NCBI RefSeq assembly: GCF_000321415.2
Contig: NC_019902.2
Location: 1,302,001-1,366,000, forward strand
Source of the DNA: Thioalkalivibrio nitratireducens DSM 14787
GTDB taxonomy: Bacteria > Pseudomonadota > Gammaproteobacteria > Ectothiorhodospirales > Ectothiorhodospiraceae
Direction: 5' to 3'
DNA length: 64,000 bases
The notes under the pieces are model-generated. The model was given only the letters and a program-made list of their open reading frames with translations. It made no database searches and was not told the origin of the DNA. The position numbers were made by a program, and so were the translations under genes. This document shows positions 8,884 through 17,989 of the stretch, piece by piece (position 1 is the stretch's first letter; every line of letters starts with the position of its first letter).

Positions 8884-11652
8884 TCAGGCCGCGGTACCGA
8901 AGACGTACTTGGGCCGGAACCAACGAATGAGCAGCGGCAGCAGCATCAGTGCCGTGAACACATGCAGGATCAGGGCGGCACCGATATACATCGCGAGGCC
9001 CCAGGTATTGGCCAGGTCGGTCCCTATCAGGGGAATGAAGCTGCCGAGCAACACGAATACCGATACGATTACTGCGGATCCCGTGGTGTTCTGCGTGTTG
9101 CGGAGCGCCTGTGCCCAGTTCCTGCCGGTGGCTTCCATCTCTTCTTTCAGGCGCGAGATCATGTAGATGCCGTAGTCGACGCCAAGGCCCATCGCGATGC
9201 TGAGCGTCACGATCAAGTGGAAAGCAAGGTTGCCCGACCAGTTCTGCACCGCAGTGAAGTAGCCGCCCAGCCCGTACTGCGCGAACAGGACGATGAGCAG
9301 CGTCGCGAGCAGTAGCCCGGCCAGCGTAAACGAACGGAACATCAAAGCGGCAATCAGGAAGATTGCGAGTGCCGTCTGCATCGGTGTGCGCAGCCACTCG
9401 TCCATCGCGACTTCGCGTGTGGCCTCGGTGGCGCCCAGGAACCCGCCGACCCCGGGACGTACGTAGTCCAGACCTTCGATCGACAGTTCATTGGTGTCGC
9501 CGGAGAGGTCGGTCCAGGGACCCGAGCGCAGGCCGAAGTGCACCTTGCCGAATCCGGGATCGTTCTTGTGATCCTCGATGTACTGCTGGATGTCCATCGT
9601 CACCTGGTGGGTCTCCACCGGGTCCATGGTGTTGATGAACCCGAGCACGACGCCTTCGTTCCAGTCGTGGGAGACAAACGAGTCCATGTCGCCGGCCGAC
9701 GTCATCGTTTCGAGCAGGCCGTTGTATAGCTGCACGATCGCATCCGGGTCGCGGTCGTCGTCCGGGTCGATCGCTTGCAGGTATTCCCGCGTCGGGATAC
9801 GCAGGTCCGCGAGGTCGAGCGGGTCACCGGGTTCCGCGGCGAGCAGCATGTTCACGAGACGGACGTACTGGGCGTAGGAGCCGGTATACCCGATGAACGC
9901 ATGCGCACGCATCCAGTTCTCCATGCGCTCGACGTCTGCGAGCACGGACGCGTCGTTGAAGATGCCCTGCGCACCGCAGGGATCCGGATCCCAGCATCCC
10001 AGTTCCCGCTCGTACGCCTGGCATTGGGCCCGCCTTTCCTGCGGGTCGTCGATGTCGAACAGGTACTCGGGAAAGTAGGTGTCGAGACAGTCCGGGGAGA
10101 GCGCCTCGCGCCCGCGGATCGGGACGCTCACCGAGATCACTCCGGGCATGATCTGGTTCAGGCGTTCCAGATCCTGCCAGGTTTCCGATTTCTCCTTGAA
10201 CGCAGCGCGCGCGTAGTTGATGCCCTTCTCCAGCCCCGGGAACGGATCCGCGACAGATCCTTCCCAGAAGCGCGTGTGGTAGGCGGACACGGCCATCACC
10301 AGCGCGATCACGCCGATCGGCAGCCACTTGCCCGGTCCGAGCAGCATTCGGGTCATTCCCCCGCCGACCTTCGCTTCCCAGCGGTGTCCGTGCTTGTCGT
10401 TGCAGCTCTCCTGCGACGGAGGGAACACGGTCAGCAACAGCGGGATCAGCGTGGTCGTGGTGAACAGCAGGGTCAGCATCCCGAATACGCCGAAGTAGGC
10501 GTAGGCCTTGAAGAACGAGATGTCGACCAACGCCAACGTCGCGAACCCGACCATGTCGGTCACGATCGAGAGCGTGGCCGGGATGATGGTGTGGGAGATC
10601 GCGATATGGGCAGACTTGAAGCAGTCCCCGCTTCCGGCCTGTTCGAGCATGAACCGCCGCGTGATCTGTACCGAGTGGCCGATTCCGATCGCAAGCAGCA
10701 GCATCGGCGTGAGCACCATCATCGTGGTGAGCTTGAACTCGGTGTACCCCATCAGGCCGAGCGTCATCGCAATGGTGGCGAAGACCCCCAGGACTGGGAA
10801 GATCGCGCCGCGCCAGTTGCGAAACTCGAGCCAAAGTACCGCGATCACGATCAGCAGCGACAGCGCGAACAGCCACCATTTCTGCACGAGATCGAGCAGC
10901 ATGTAAGCGAGGAAGTAGGGCTCGCCGGCGACCAGTATCTCGACGCGGTCATCCTCGGCGTGCTGGGCCATGAGTTCCCGCACCTCGCGGACCCAGGGCA
11001 GGTAGATCTCTTTCACGCCGTCGCTGTAGTCGGCGATGATGTAGGCGGCGACGGCCTTGCAGAACGCCTTGTCGTAATCTTCGTAGGCGCAGTTTTCCCC
11101 GGTCTCGCGGTCCACCATCGAGACCAGCATCGGCGCCATGACCGGGTTGGTGCGGATGCCTTCCTCGAGAAAGGCGAGTTCCTCGGCCGCCTGGTCGGGG
11201 TCCGTCGTGCTGATACCGGCGGTCGGAATCAGGCGCTGGAAGACCAGGCCATACTCGTCCGCCCCCATGTACTTGATCTTCTGTGCCGCGAGGTTGATGA
11301 AATTCTCGGGACGCGCCTCGGGCAGCGCTTCCATGTCACGGTGGATTTGCTGGATCTTGTTGATGAACCACGGCTGGAAGATGTCGCCTTCCTTCACGTG
11401 GACAGCGATCACCATCAGGTTCGCCATGCCGAACTTTTTTTCGACGTAGTCATTGGTGGCGACATAGCGGTTCGTTGGCGGCAGCAGCGTGTCCGGATCG
11501 TTGCGCACGTCCATCTTCGGGATCTGGGTCGCCAGTACACCGGTCGCGGTCAGGATGAGCACGATGATGATCCAGCGGAAACGGATCACGAAGCGGGCAT
11601 AGGCCTCGGCCCAGGGCTGAGCCGGGGGGAGCGGACGGGGAGTGCTGGCCAT
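8884..11652 (-). CDS. RND-superfamily exporter (MMPL type)
   Basis: A 922-aa inner-membrane protein with the duplicated RND layout. The first TM helix is at about 28-45, then a periplasmic domain to about 240 and a TM bundle to about 420; the second half repeats this, with TM7 near 450, a periplasmic domain and a final bundle at about 745-915. RND-type segments such as GIGHSVQITRRF and MGLGVDYGIYMISRL are present. At 922 aa it is the hydrophobic-substrate (MMPL/HpnN-like) kind rather than a tripartite drug pump. It is the last gene of a three-gene operon with a DUF1302 protein and a LolA-like protein. Exported lipid-like substrates are plausible but unproven. Confidence 0.9.
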   Translation of the reverse strand: MASTPRPLPPAQPWAEAYARFVIRFRWIIIVLILTATGVLATQIPKMDVRNDPDTLLPPTNRYVATNDYVEKKFGMANLMVIAVHVKEGDIFQPWFINKIQQIHRDMEALPEARPENFINLAAQKIKYMGADEYGLVFQRLIPTAGISTTDPDQAAEELAFLEEGIRTNPVMAPMLVSMVDRETGENCAYEDYDKAFCKAVAAYIIADYSDGVKEIYLPWVREVRELMAQHAEDDRVEILVAGEPYFLAYMLLDLVQKWWLFALSLLIVIAVLWLEFRNWRGAIFPVLGVFATIAMTLGLMGYTEFKLTTMMVLTPMLLLAIGIGHSVQITRRFMLEQAGSGDCFKSAHIAISHTIIPATLSIVTDMVGFATLALVDISFFKAYAYFGVFGMLTLLFTTTTLIPLLLTVFPPSQESCNDKHGHRWEAKVGGGMTRMLLGPGKWLPIGVIALVMAVSAYHTRFWEGSVADPFPGLEKGINYARAAFKEKSETWQDLERLNQIMPGVISVSVPIRGREALSPDCLDTYFPEYLFDIDDPQERRAQCQAYERELGCWDPDPCGAQGIFNDASVLADVERMENWMRAHAFIGYTGSYAQYVRLVNMLLAAEPGDPLDLADLRIPTREYLQAIDPDDDRDPDAIVQLYNGLLETMTSAGDMDSFVSHDWNEGVVLGFINTMDPVETHQVTMDIQQYIEDHKNDPGFGKVHFGLRSGPWTDLSGDTNELSIEGLDYVRPGVGGFLGATEATREVAMDEWLRTPMQTALAIFLIAALMFRSFTLAGLLLATLLIVLFAQYGLGGYFTAVQNWSGNLAFHLIVTLSIAMGLGVDYGIYMISRLKEEMEATGRNWAQALRNTQNTTGSAVIVSVFVLLGSFIPLIGTDLANTWGLAMYIGAALILHVFTALMLLPLLIRWFRPKYVFGTAA

Positions 11653-11737
11653 GGCGTAGTTCCTGACGGATGGAGGAGGCTACGAACCCGTGCCGGATAA
11701 ACCGGCACCGGTTCGGGCGCGATCGGTCAGAGGCGAT

Positions 11738-13888
11738 CTACCAGAAGAAATACTGGAGGCCTACCTGCACATTCGACGACTTCTTGAATTGTCCGAACGT
11801 GGTGTCGTCGTCCCCCCAATAATGGTTCCACTCGGCCAGGCCCACGAGATTGCTCGTGAACGACCAGTCGAGATCGAAGCGGTTCCACCAGCCGCCCCCC
11901 TCTTCGTAGATGGTAATGTTGTTCCACCGCCCGCGCTGGCTGGGGCCAAAAGGCTTGGAAAAGAACAGGGAGTAGAATTCCTTGTTCTTGCGGGCCGCCT
12001 TCAGGCCGTTGGACGGATTCATCGTCGCGAACTTGGCGGTGTAACGTGAACAATCGAATTCGATCCCGGCCTGCGTGGTACAGGTCGCACTCTCGTTTAC
12101 GTGGTCGAGGTTGCGGAACTGGATGAACTGACCGCTGATCAACAGGTTGGTCATCACCGTGATGTCGGCCCCGAGCACGTACTTGAACATGTCGGCCTTT
12201 TGCATGGTCAAGCCGTTCGACAGGTCGCCGATTCCGAGCAGAACGTTATCGACCACCGGCTGGCGGGTATCCTTCTGGTAGAGAAGTTCCCCGCGCAGAA
12301 CCACGGGTCCCAGGGCGGCGGTGTCCAGCGCATAGTCGAACGAGCCGCCGATGTTGTGAATGCGCTGCTGCCGCTCGTTGAACCGAAGCTCGACGGGATT
12401 GGTGTTGTGCGCGCCTGGTGCCATGCCGAACGTAGGGTCGGCCGCGCCATAGTACTGGCCGGCGGCATTGCGCAGCAGTAGTGAGGTAGTGTCGCCAGCG
12501 TTCGGCCCGCTGAGGTCGCGCTGGATCTCCGCGCGACTCCGGTCCGTGGTCAGGTCCGGCGCCAGCGCGCCGCCGCCGATGTCCATGCTCGCCGCCCGCT
12601 GCACCGTCAATGCTTCGCCGGTGACCCCATCATGCCAGCTGAGGTCGATGTGAGGATTCGGATCGTAGTTGTACAGGTAGTTCAGCGAGTAGCCGAGGCC
12701 ACCGCGGGTCATCGTATTGAAACGGAGGCCGATGTTCGCATCCTCAGCGTTTGGCCGGTCATTGACGTAGGCGGAGCGCACGCTGTTGCCGGTGAAGCCG
12801 GCTCCAGCAAACGTGTTGAATGTGGCGAACGACGCGTTCGGCATGTGCTCGAAAGCCGAGGTCCGATCGGTGGGATCCCAGCTCGTGTCGGTGAATCCGG
12901 TACCGGTGACCGGCACCAGATTGGTGACGAACTCGTTGGCGTTTGGATCGCTCGTGCAGGTGGGGTCTAGGCCGCACTGGGCAATGTTGTTCAGCAGCAT
13001 GAACCCCGGCACCCCAGTTTCCGGAGTCGCCGGCAGGATCTCGCCGGGGCTGGATTGCGGGTCCCAAAAGCCGCTGGCGAACCCGTCGACGGTGAGCCCG
13101 GCAAAGGGCACCAGGCCCGCCGGATTCGGCATGCCACCGGTAAATGCGCCGCCCTGCGCTGCGTTATTGAAACTCTGCGCCGTTCCGCCCAAAGCGGGAG
13201 TGATGTTGAGAAACCCGTTGACCTGCCCCGAGATGGCGTCGACGCCCTTCATGATGAAGGGGTGGCCGGCATCGCCGGAGCGGTTCAGACCCGGGATCCG
13301 GTTGACCGCCGACTGGGACGCCACGAACTGCAGGTTGCCCTTGTTGTCGTCGAGTTCGCGTTCGACCCGGGCCATCCAGACCGGGATCCGTGAATCCTCG
13401 AACGTGTTCTGATTGAGTTCGCGAAAGTCCGTGGGGTTGATGATGTCGAGAAGCTTGATGCCGTCGGCCCGACCCCACACGAGCTGCTGCTTTCCGAGTT
13501 TGACGAGCCAGCCACCGTCGGCCCACTCGGCGTAGAGTTCACGCAGGTAATCATGCTGCGAGTAGAGTTCGTGACCCCGGTAGTCGAAGGAGTCACTCTT
13601 GATGGCCTCGGTGTCGTAGATGAAGTTGAGATCGGCATGCCAGATCGCGTTCTTCGCGAGGTCGCCGGTCAGGAACAACCGGGCGGAGTTCTCGAACTTG
13701 AGTACGTCACCAGCCGAGTGACTGTCCCGCTGGTCGAGCATGTTGCCGGCGGCTCCCGTGACCTGTCCGGAGCGGGAGAAGACGGATGTTTCGTTTTTCA
13801 GGTATCCGCTGAAATCGATGGCGAGTGCACCGTGCGGTGCCCCCAATGCGATCAACACGGCGCAATGGATCAATGCTTTCTTGTGCAT
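11738..13888 (-). CDS. DUF1302-family outer-membrane protein
   Basis: A 716-aa secreted protein with signal peptide 1-23 ending GALA, followed by the typical DUF1302 opening IDFSGYLKNETSVF. The rest is rich in alternating amphipathic strands and ends in a C-terminal aromatic (QYFFW), as expected for an outer-membrane beta barrel. Asn/Asp/Gly-rich loops are extensive. DUF1302 proteins habitually sit beside DUF1329/LolA-like proteins and RND exporters, as here. GGGGGA precedes the ATG by five bases. The substrate is unknown. Confidence 0.9.
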   Translation of the reverse strand: MHKKALIHCAVLIALGAPHGALAIDFSGYLKNETSVFSRSGQVTGAAGNMLDQRDSHSAGDVLKFENSARLFLTGDLAKNAIWHADLNFIYDTEAIKSDSFDYRGHELYSQHDYLRELYAEWADGGWLVKLGKQQLVWGRADGIKLLDIINPTDFRELNQNTFEDSRIPVWMARVERELDDNKGNLQFVASQSAVNRIPGLNRSGDAGHPFIMKGVDAISGQVNGFLNITPALGGTAQSFNNAAQGGAFTGGMPNPAGLVPFAGLTVDGFASGFWDPQSSPGEILPATPETGVPGFMLLNNIAQCGLDPTCTSDPNANEFVTNLVPVTGTGFTDTSWDPTDRTSAFEHMPNASFATFNTFAGAGFTGNSVRSAYVNDRPNAEDANIGLRFNTMTRGGLGYSLNYLYNYDPNPHIDLSWHDGVTGEALTVQRAASMDIGGGALAPDLTTDRSRAEIQRDLSGPNAGDTTSLLLRNAAGQYYGAADPTFGMAPGAHNTNPVELRFNERQQRIHNIGGSFDYALDTAALGPVVLRGELLYQKDTRQPVVDNVLLGIGDLSNGLTMQKADMFKYVLGADITVMTNLLISGQFIQFRNLDHVNESATCTTQAGIEFDCSRYTAKFATMNPSNGLKAARKNKEFYSLFFSKPFGPSQRGRWNNITIYEEGGGWWNRFDLDWSFTSNLVGLAEWNHYWGDDDTTFGQFKKSSNVQVGLQYFFW

Positions 13889-13975
13889 GGAAGTCCCCCC
13901 TTAAGAAAAGACGGCCCGGCAGCGGTCAGGAGAGCCTGTCCGGAAGCCGGGGCGTATGGTCCTGCGATGCTCCCG

Positions 13976-14911
13976 TCAGCGCCGAATCCGTTCCAGGGTG
14001 GATTCCGACCAGAATCGCTCCGGGATGTCGGTATTGAATTCGACGACATCCTGCGGGATCACCGCCCAGGTTTCGTGGCCCGTGTCCAGTGTCTTGCCGT
14101 ACCAGTAACCCCAGGAAAGGGCTCGCGGATCGGGGTGCTCCAGGCTGATCCAGTCGCGGTCGATGATTTTGACCATCGAGTCGTTCTTGAAGTATTCGGT
14201 GCGGTAATCCGCGAACGATTGGGTGTCGACATAGCTGATGCGATAGTCGTACCACCAGTTGTCGAACTTGGTACTGCTCTTCAGCTTGTAGACTTCCTTC
14301 CCTTTGTGCTCGCAGGCCGGCGGCGGCGGGTCGCTCAGCTCCCGGACGCGCACGTCTTCCATAACGTTCAGGCAGTCATCGAAGGTTTCGGTGCCCAGCA
14401 GTTCGTGGGTTTCGTGAAAAGGCTTGCGCAGCGTGACGTCGCCGAAGGTAAAGTCGCTGCCGCCCCAAGCATCGTCGTGCGCCGGTTCGGCGAATCGGCG
14501 GATACGCCGGATCGCCGGCAGCCAGATGGAATACGTTTGGCTGCGGGCGTCGTCGGTATAGTCGACGATCAGCATCCCGGTACCGCGGAGCTTGCCGGAA
14601 TGAAAGATGGCCAGGTCCTTCGCATTGATTTCGCCATCGGGTGGGTAGTCGTTGTTGAGATAGCGGGATAGGGTGTTGCTAGTCACACCGCCCCGCCCTG
14701 TGCGCAGGATCAGGACCGTAATGGCGTCTCGGGTATCCTTGATCGTGTAGTTGTCGAACGCATAGAAATGGTTGACGAAATAGACTTGTGCTGCGATCTC
14801 GTCGGCATCCGGAGTGCCCGTCGGGAGGGGTAGATCCTTCGGGACCCCGGCAAACACCAGGGGGGTGAGTACCAGCGCGGCGCTGCCAAGCATTGCGGGG
14901 ATCGGCTTCAT
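13976..14911 (-). CDS. LolA-like outer-membrane lipoprotein-sorting family protein
   Basis: A 311-aa periplasmic protein with a signal peptide (about 1-21, ending VFA). The family signature lies around RGTGMLIVDYTDD, SIWLPAIRRIRRF and GGSDFTFGDV, characteristic of the LolA-like family found with RND exporters (related to DUF1329 but shorter). It probably shuttles a lipid or lipoprotein between the RND pump and the outer membrane. It is the first gene of the operon and is preceded by GGAGGA seven bases before the ATG. The upstream AT-rich region holds TACGTA repeats. Confidence 0.85.
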   Translation of the reverse strand: MKPIPAMLGSAALVLTPLVFAGVPKDLPLPTGTPDADEIAAQVYFVNHFYAFDNYTIKDTRDAITVLILRTGRGGVTSNTLSRYLNNDYPPDGEINAKDLAIFHSGKLRGTGMLIVDYTDDARSQTYSIWLPAIRRIRRFAEPAHDDAWGGSDFTFGDVTLRKPFHETHELLGTETFDDCLNVMEDVRVRELSDPPPPACEHKGKEVYKLKSSTKFDNWWYDYRISYVDTQSFADYRTEYFKNDSMVKIIDRDWISLEHPDPRALSWGYWYGKTLDTGHETWAVIPQDVVEFNTDIPERFWSESTLERIRR

Positions 14912-15106
14912 CAGAACTCCTCCAGGAGGTGTGGTCTTGCCCCGGCGCCCAGAGCGGAAGGGTATGAAGCACCCGTCTGCCGGGGTGTATTAGCGTTTTG
15001 TGTATTAGTATTTTAGAAAAGTGCTAGGCGAACTCATGGTTAATTGGGGAAAACATTGCCCGTGGGGAAACAGTAAGTCAACCGGAAAAAAGGATGACTG
15101 GCTCTG

Positions 15107-15130
15107 TACGTTTCTACGTACTATTACGTA
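15107..15130. promoter_or_regulatory. TACGTA operator cluster upstream of the LolA-like/DUF1302/RND operon
   Basis: TACGT at 15107 is followed by TACGTA-N4-TACGTA at 15115-15130, a 16-bp inverted repeat of form TACG-N8-CGTA. It lies about 200 bp upstream of the LolA-like gene in an AT-rich stretch. The same TACG-N8-CGTA architecture recurs at 28230-28245 before the histidine kinase gene. Confidence 0.5.
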
Positions 15131-15162
15131 AGAGAGTCAGAAGGAGCTTCGACGATGGGTCG

Positions 15163-15192
15163 AAAAAAAGGCAGGCCATCGTGGCCTGCCTT
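15163..15192 (-). terminator. Rho-independent terminator of the DUF4399 gene
   Basis: 11-bp perfect stem (15168-15178 with 15182-15192) and a three-base loop, followed on the minus strand by seven U residues (A-run 15163-15169). It is 27 bases past the stop at 15219. Confidence 0.93.
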
Positions 15193-15218
15193 GGCGGGTG
15201 CTAAGCCCGAATAAGGGG

Positions 15219-15653
15219 CTATTCGACCGTGATGGTGATCACGTCGGACGCGACCGGCGGGTCGAAGCTGATATGGCGGTAGTCCATGAACAGCAACTGC
15301 AGGGTGTGGGTTCCTGCGGGCAGATCCAGGCTCGCTTCGGTCTGGCCGCCACCGAAATGACGGGTTTCGTCGGAGAATGGCAGGGACGCGTCGAGATCGA
15401 TGTCGTCGATCGTCGCGTTCACCAGCAGGTGGTGGTGGCCGGTGTTGTCGACCTCGACCCCGGCAGGTGCGACGCCCATGCCGCGCAGGCCCATGCGCAC
15501 GGTGACCGATCCCTCGATGGTTTCACCGTCGGACGGCGAAATGAAGTAGACCTTCGCCCCTTCGGGGGGCGCCGGACGATCGGACGCGAGGCCCAGGGCA
15601 GGGGTAATGGCCAGGCCGAGAACGGCAATGGCAGGGAGCATGCCTTTCAACAT
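15219..15653 (-). CDS. DUF4399-domain periplasmic protein
   Basis: A 144-aa exported protein with signal peptide 1-24 (ending GLAS). The DUF4399 core has VYFISPSDGETIEG, VRMGLRGMGVAPAG and the histidine cluster TGHHHLLV, then LPAGTHTLQLLFMDYRH. The conserved histidines suggest metal or ligand binding, but the function is unknown. The ATG at 15653 has GGAGGA seven bases upstream; a longer frame from 15734 lacks a ribosome site. The gene is monocistronic, closed by a strong terminator. Confidence 0.85.
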   Translation of the reverse strand: MLKGMLPAIAVLGLAITPALGLASDRPAPPEGAKVYFISPSDGETIEGSVTVRMGLRGMGVAPAGVEVDNTGHHHLLVNATIDDIDLDASLPFSDETRHFGGGQTEASLDLPAGTHTLQLLFMDYRHISFDPPVASDVITITVE

Positions 15654-15926
15654 CGGGATATCCTCCATCGGACAGGTTCGTTTTGGTGGTATCCGGGCCG
15701 TCTGCGCAGGCAGGGGTTCCGTTCGCTTTCCCAATGGCCCCCCGCCGGAAGACTCGCGGGAACCCTGTCATCGCAACGCCCGTCGGGCGGAGCCGCTATT
15801 TGGAGATTCCGCCCGCCCCGATCCTGAACGGGTTTGCCGCCTGGGTCCAGCCCCGAGGGTGCCGGGCCCGGAATCGTGGCACCGGGTTCCGAGGGTCAGC
15901 CCCGGCTTTTGCATTGTCCGAGGACG

Positions 15927-16133
15927 TCAGTTCGGCGGGCCCGGCGGCGACGAGCCCGAGCCCGTGGAGATCAGATACACCCCCAGCGCGGCGAGCACCA
16001 TCCAGAGGAACAGGGCCCAGATGCCCAGGTGCTCCCACAGTGGTCCGAAGAAGAACAGCATCAGTGCGGCAACTCCGAGGATCACGTTGCCGAGGATGAA
16101 ATAGCTGCGGGTTCCGTCGTCCTGAGTTGCCAT
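15927..16133 (-). CDS. Small membrane protein, 68 aa
   Basis: Two hydrophobic helices (about 12-30 and 36-56) separated by a short turn, with a Pro/Ser-rich tail. No family recognised. AAGGGA lies four bases before the ATG. It follows the ABC importer ATPase gene by about 60 bases on the same strand and may be the last gene of that operon. Confidence 0.65.
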   Translation of the reverse strand: MATQDDGTRSYFILGNVILGVAALMLFFFGPLWEHLGIWALFLWMVLAALGVYLISTGSGSSPPGPPN

Positions 16134-16194
16134 GGTATCCCTTGAGCGGTTTGGCCGGCCGCGCGATTGTAGCAGGCGGGCCGGGTGCTCGCCG

Positions 16195-16992
16195 TTACCG
16201 CGCTCCGGCCCGGGGCGCCGCGACCGGGCGCACCCAGAGCCGGTCGCCGGTCTCGATCGCCTCGAGCGTCTGTCCGAACAGCCGCTCGAGGGCGGGCACG
16301 TGAAACACGTCGGCGGTGCGGCCCCAGCAGAGACCGCCGTCGGGATACATCAGGATCAGGTGGGTGCAGTAGCTGGCCGCCAGATTCGGATCGTGCAGCG
16401 CAAGCACCGCGCCGCGCCCGTGGTTCGCGACCTCGCCACGAATCAGTTCCAGCACCTGGACCTGGTGGCGCAGGTCCAGGTGGTTGGTCGGCTCGTCGAG
16501 AAGCCACAGCGGTGGATCCTGCGTGAGCAGCGTGGCAATCGCCAGGCGCTGGCGCTCGCCGCCGGACAGCGTCTGCACCTGCCGCGTGGCGAGCCCTTCC
16601 AGGTCCATCCGTGCCAGTGCCCGGTGGGCGATCTCGTGATCGTCCGCTCCCTCCAGATCCCAGGCGCGCAGGAACGGGTGGCGGCCGATCAGCGCGGTCT
16701 CGAGCACCGTCGAGGGAAAGCCGTCGTGATGGTCCTGGAACACCAGGCCCAGGCGCCGGGCGACCCGGCGTGGCGGGAGCGCAGGCAGCGGTTGGCCGTC
16801 GATCAGGATCTGCCCGGAACGCGGCCGGCGCAGGCCCGCAAGGGTGTGGAGCAGGGTGGTCTTGCCCGCGCCGTTGGGCCCGAGCAGCCCCCAGCACTGG
16901 CCTGGCAGCAGCGCGGCATCGAGTGCCATCGCGCCGGTTCGTCCAGGGACGTCGATCACCAGCGCGTTCAGCTGCAGCAGCGCCGCGCTCAT
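16195..16992 (-). CDS. btuD: ABC transporter ATP-binding protein, cobalamin/Fe3+-siderophore type
   Basis: A 265-aa cytosolic ATPase energising the adjacent permease. Walker A is GPNGAGKTT (about 38-46), the ABC signature LSGGERQR and Walker B LWLLDEPTNHLD, the typical FecE/BtuD order. The ATG at 16992 overlaps the end of the permease gene by 4 bases, so translation is coupled. Order in the operon is binding protein, permease, ATPase. Cobalamin is the likely substrate from the binding protein's resemblance to BtuF, but haem or siderophore-iron cannot be excluded. Confidence 0.88.
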   Translation of the reverse strand: MSAALLQLNALVIDVPGRTGAMALDAALLPGQCWGLLGPNGAGKTTLLHTLAGLRRPRSGQILIDGQPLPALPPRRVARRLGLVFQDHHDGFPSTVLETALIGRHPFLRAWDLEGADDHEIAHRALARMDLEGLATRQVQTLSGGERQRLAIATLLTQDPPLWLLDEPTNHLDLRHQVQVLELIRGEVANHGRGAVLALHDPNLAASYCTHLILMYPDGGLCWGRTADVFHVPALERLFGQTLEAIETGDRLWVRPVAAPRAGAR

Positions 16993-17987
16993 GCGCGGCT
17001 CCGGTACAGCAGGTACAGGAACACCGGGACCCCGAGCATCGCGGTGATCACGCCCACCGGCAATTGCTGCGGTGCGATCACGGTGCGCGCGAGGGTGTCC
17101 GCCAGCGTCAGCAGGATACCGCCGGCGAGTGCCGATGCAGGCAGCAGCAAGCGCTGGTCGTTGCCGATCACCAACCGCAGCATGTGCGGAACGATCAAGC
17201 CGACGAAGCCGATGGTTCCTGCGGTGGTCACGGCGACAGCGGTCACCAGCGCCGCCAGCAGATACACCGTCCATTCCATGCGCCGCACCGCAACGCCCAG
17301 TACCGCAGCCTGCAGCGGCCCGCGGGCGAGCACGTTGAGACCGCGCCCCAGCGGCAGCGCGAGCAAGACGGCGGTGACCAGGGCGATCCAGGGGACCGTG
17401 AAGCCGCGGGCCTGCCCGAGATCCCCCATCAGCCAGTAGAGCATTCCCGGCAGCTCGGGGCTGGGCCGCACCGCCAGCAGAAAGGTGATCACCGCACCCC
17501 AGCCCGCGGCGACGACCACGCCGGTCAGCAACAGGCGGGTCGGGGTCCAGCTGCCGGTGCCATGGGCGAGTCCGAATACCAGCAGGGTCGACGCCATCGC
17601 GCCGGCGAATGCGGCACCGGACACGCTGGCCAGGCCCAGCCCGGCGATCATCGCCAGCAGTGCCCCGACCGCGGCGCCCCCCGATACGCCGAGGATGTAC
17701 GGATCCGCCAGCGGATTGCGCAGCAGCACCTGCATCAGTGCGCCGGCCAGCGCCAGCAGGCCGCCTGCCGCGAACGCGGCCAGTGCCCGCGGCAGGCGGA
17801 GTTCCAGTACCACCATGCGCGCGAGGTCGGAGCCCCCGCCCAGGAATGCCGCGGCCACCTCCGACGGGGCCAGGGTCACGCTGCCCAGCATCACCGAGGC
17901 GGTCAGGGACAGCAGTGCCCCGGCCGACAGGACGGCCAGCACCGCCGGCACCGGTGCGCTGGCGCCGGATCGGCGAAATGCGGGCAC
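16989..17987 (-). CDS. btuC: ABC transporter permease, FecCD/BtuC family
   Basis: A 332-aa inner-membrane protein with about ten helices and FecCD motifs such as LRLPRALAAFAAGGLLALAGALMQ, RNPLADPYILGVSGGA and GFVGLIVPHMLRL. The GTG at 17987 starts two bases after the TGA of the binding-protein gene and gives the usual FecCD N-terminus; the longer frame into that gene is a shadow. It forms the translocation pore of a vitamin B12/siderophore-type importer. Confidence 0.9.
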   Translation of the reverse strand: MPAFRRSGASAPVPAVLAVLSAGALLSLTASVMLGSVTLAPSEVAAAFLGGGSDLARMVVLELRLPRALAAFAAGGLLALAGALMQVLLRNPLADPYILGVSGGAAVGALLAMIAGLGLASVSGAAFAGAMASTLLVFGLAHGTGSWTPTRLLLTGVVVAAGWGAVITFLLAVRPSPELPGMLYWLMGDLGQARGFTVPWIALVTAVLLALPLGRGLNVLARGPLQAAVLGVAVRRMEWTVYLLAALVTAVAVTTAGTIGFVGLIVPHMLRLVIGNDQRLLLPASALAGGILLTLADTLARTVIAPQQLPVGVITAMLGVPVFLYLLYRSRA

Positions 17988-17989
17988 GG

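Noticed and set aside
9775-11700. 641-aa plus-strand open frame
   Set aside because: Antisense to the RND gene; low-complexity Arg/His/Gln-rich translation typical of GC-rich shadow frames.
15040-15095. Sigma-70 promoter (minus-strand TTGACT with CAATGT) for the LolA-like operon
   Set aside because: The -10 element is too poor; an alternative TAAAAT lacks a -35, so no promoter is called.
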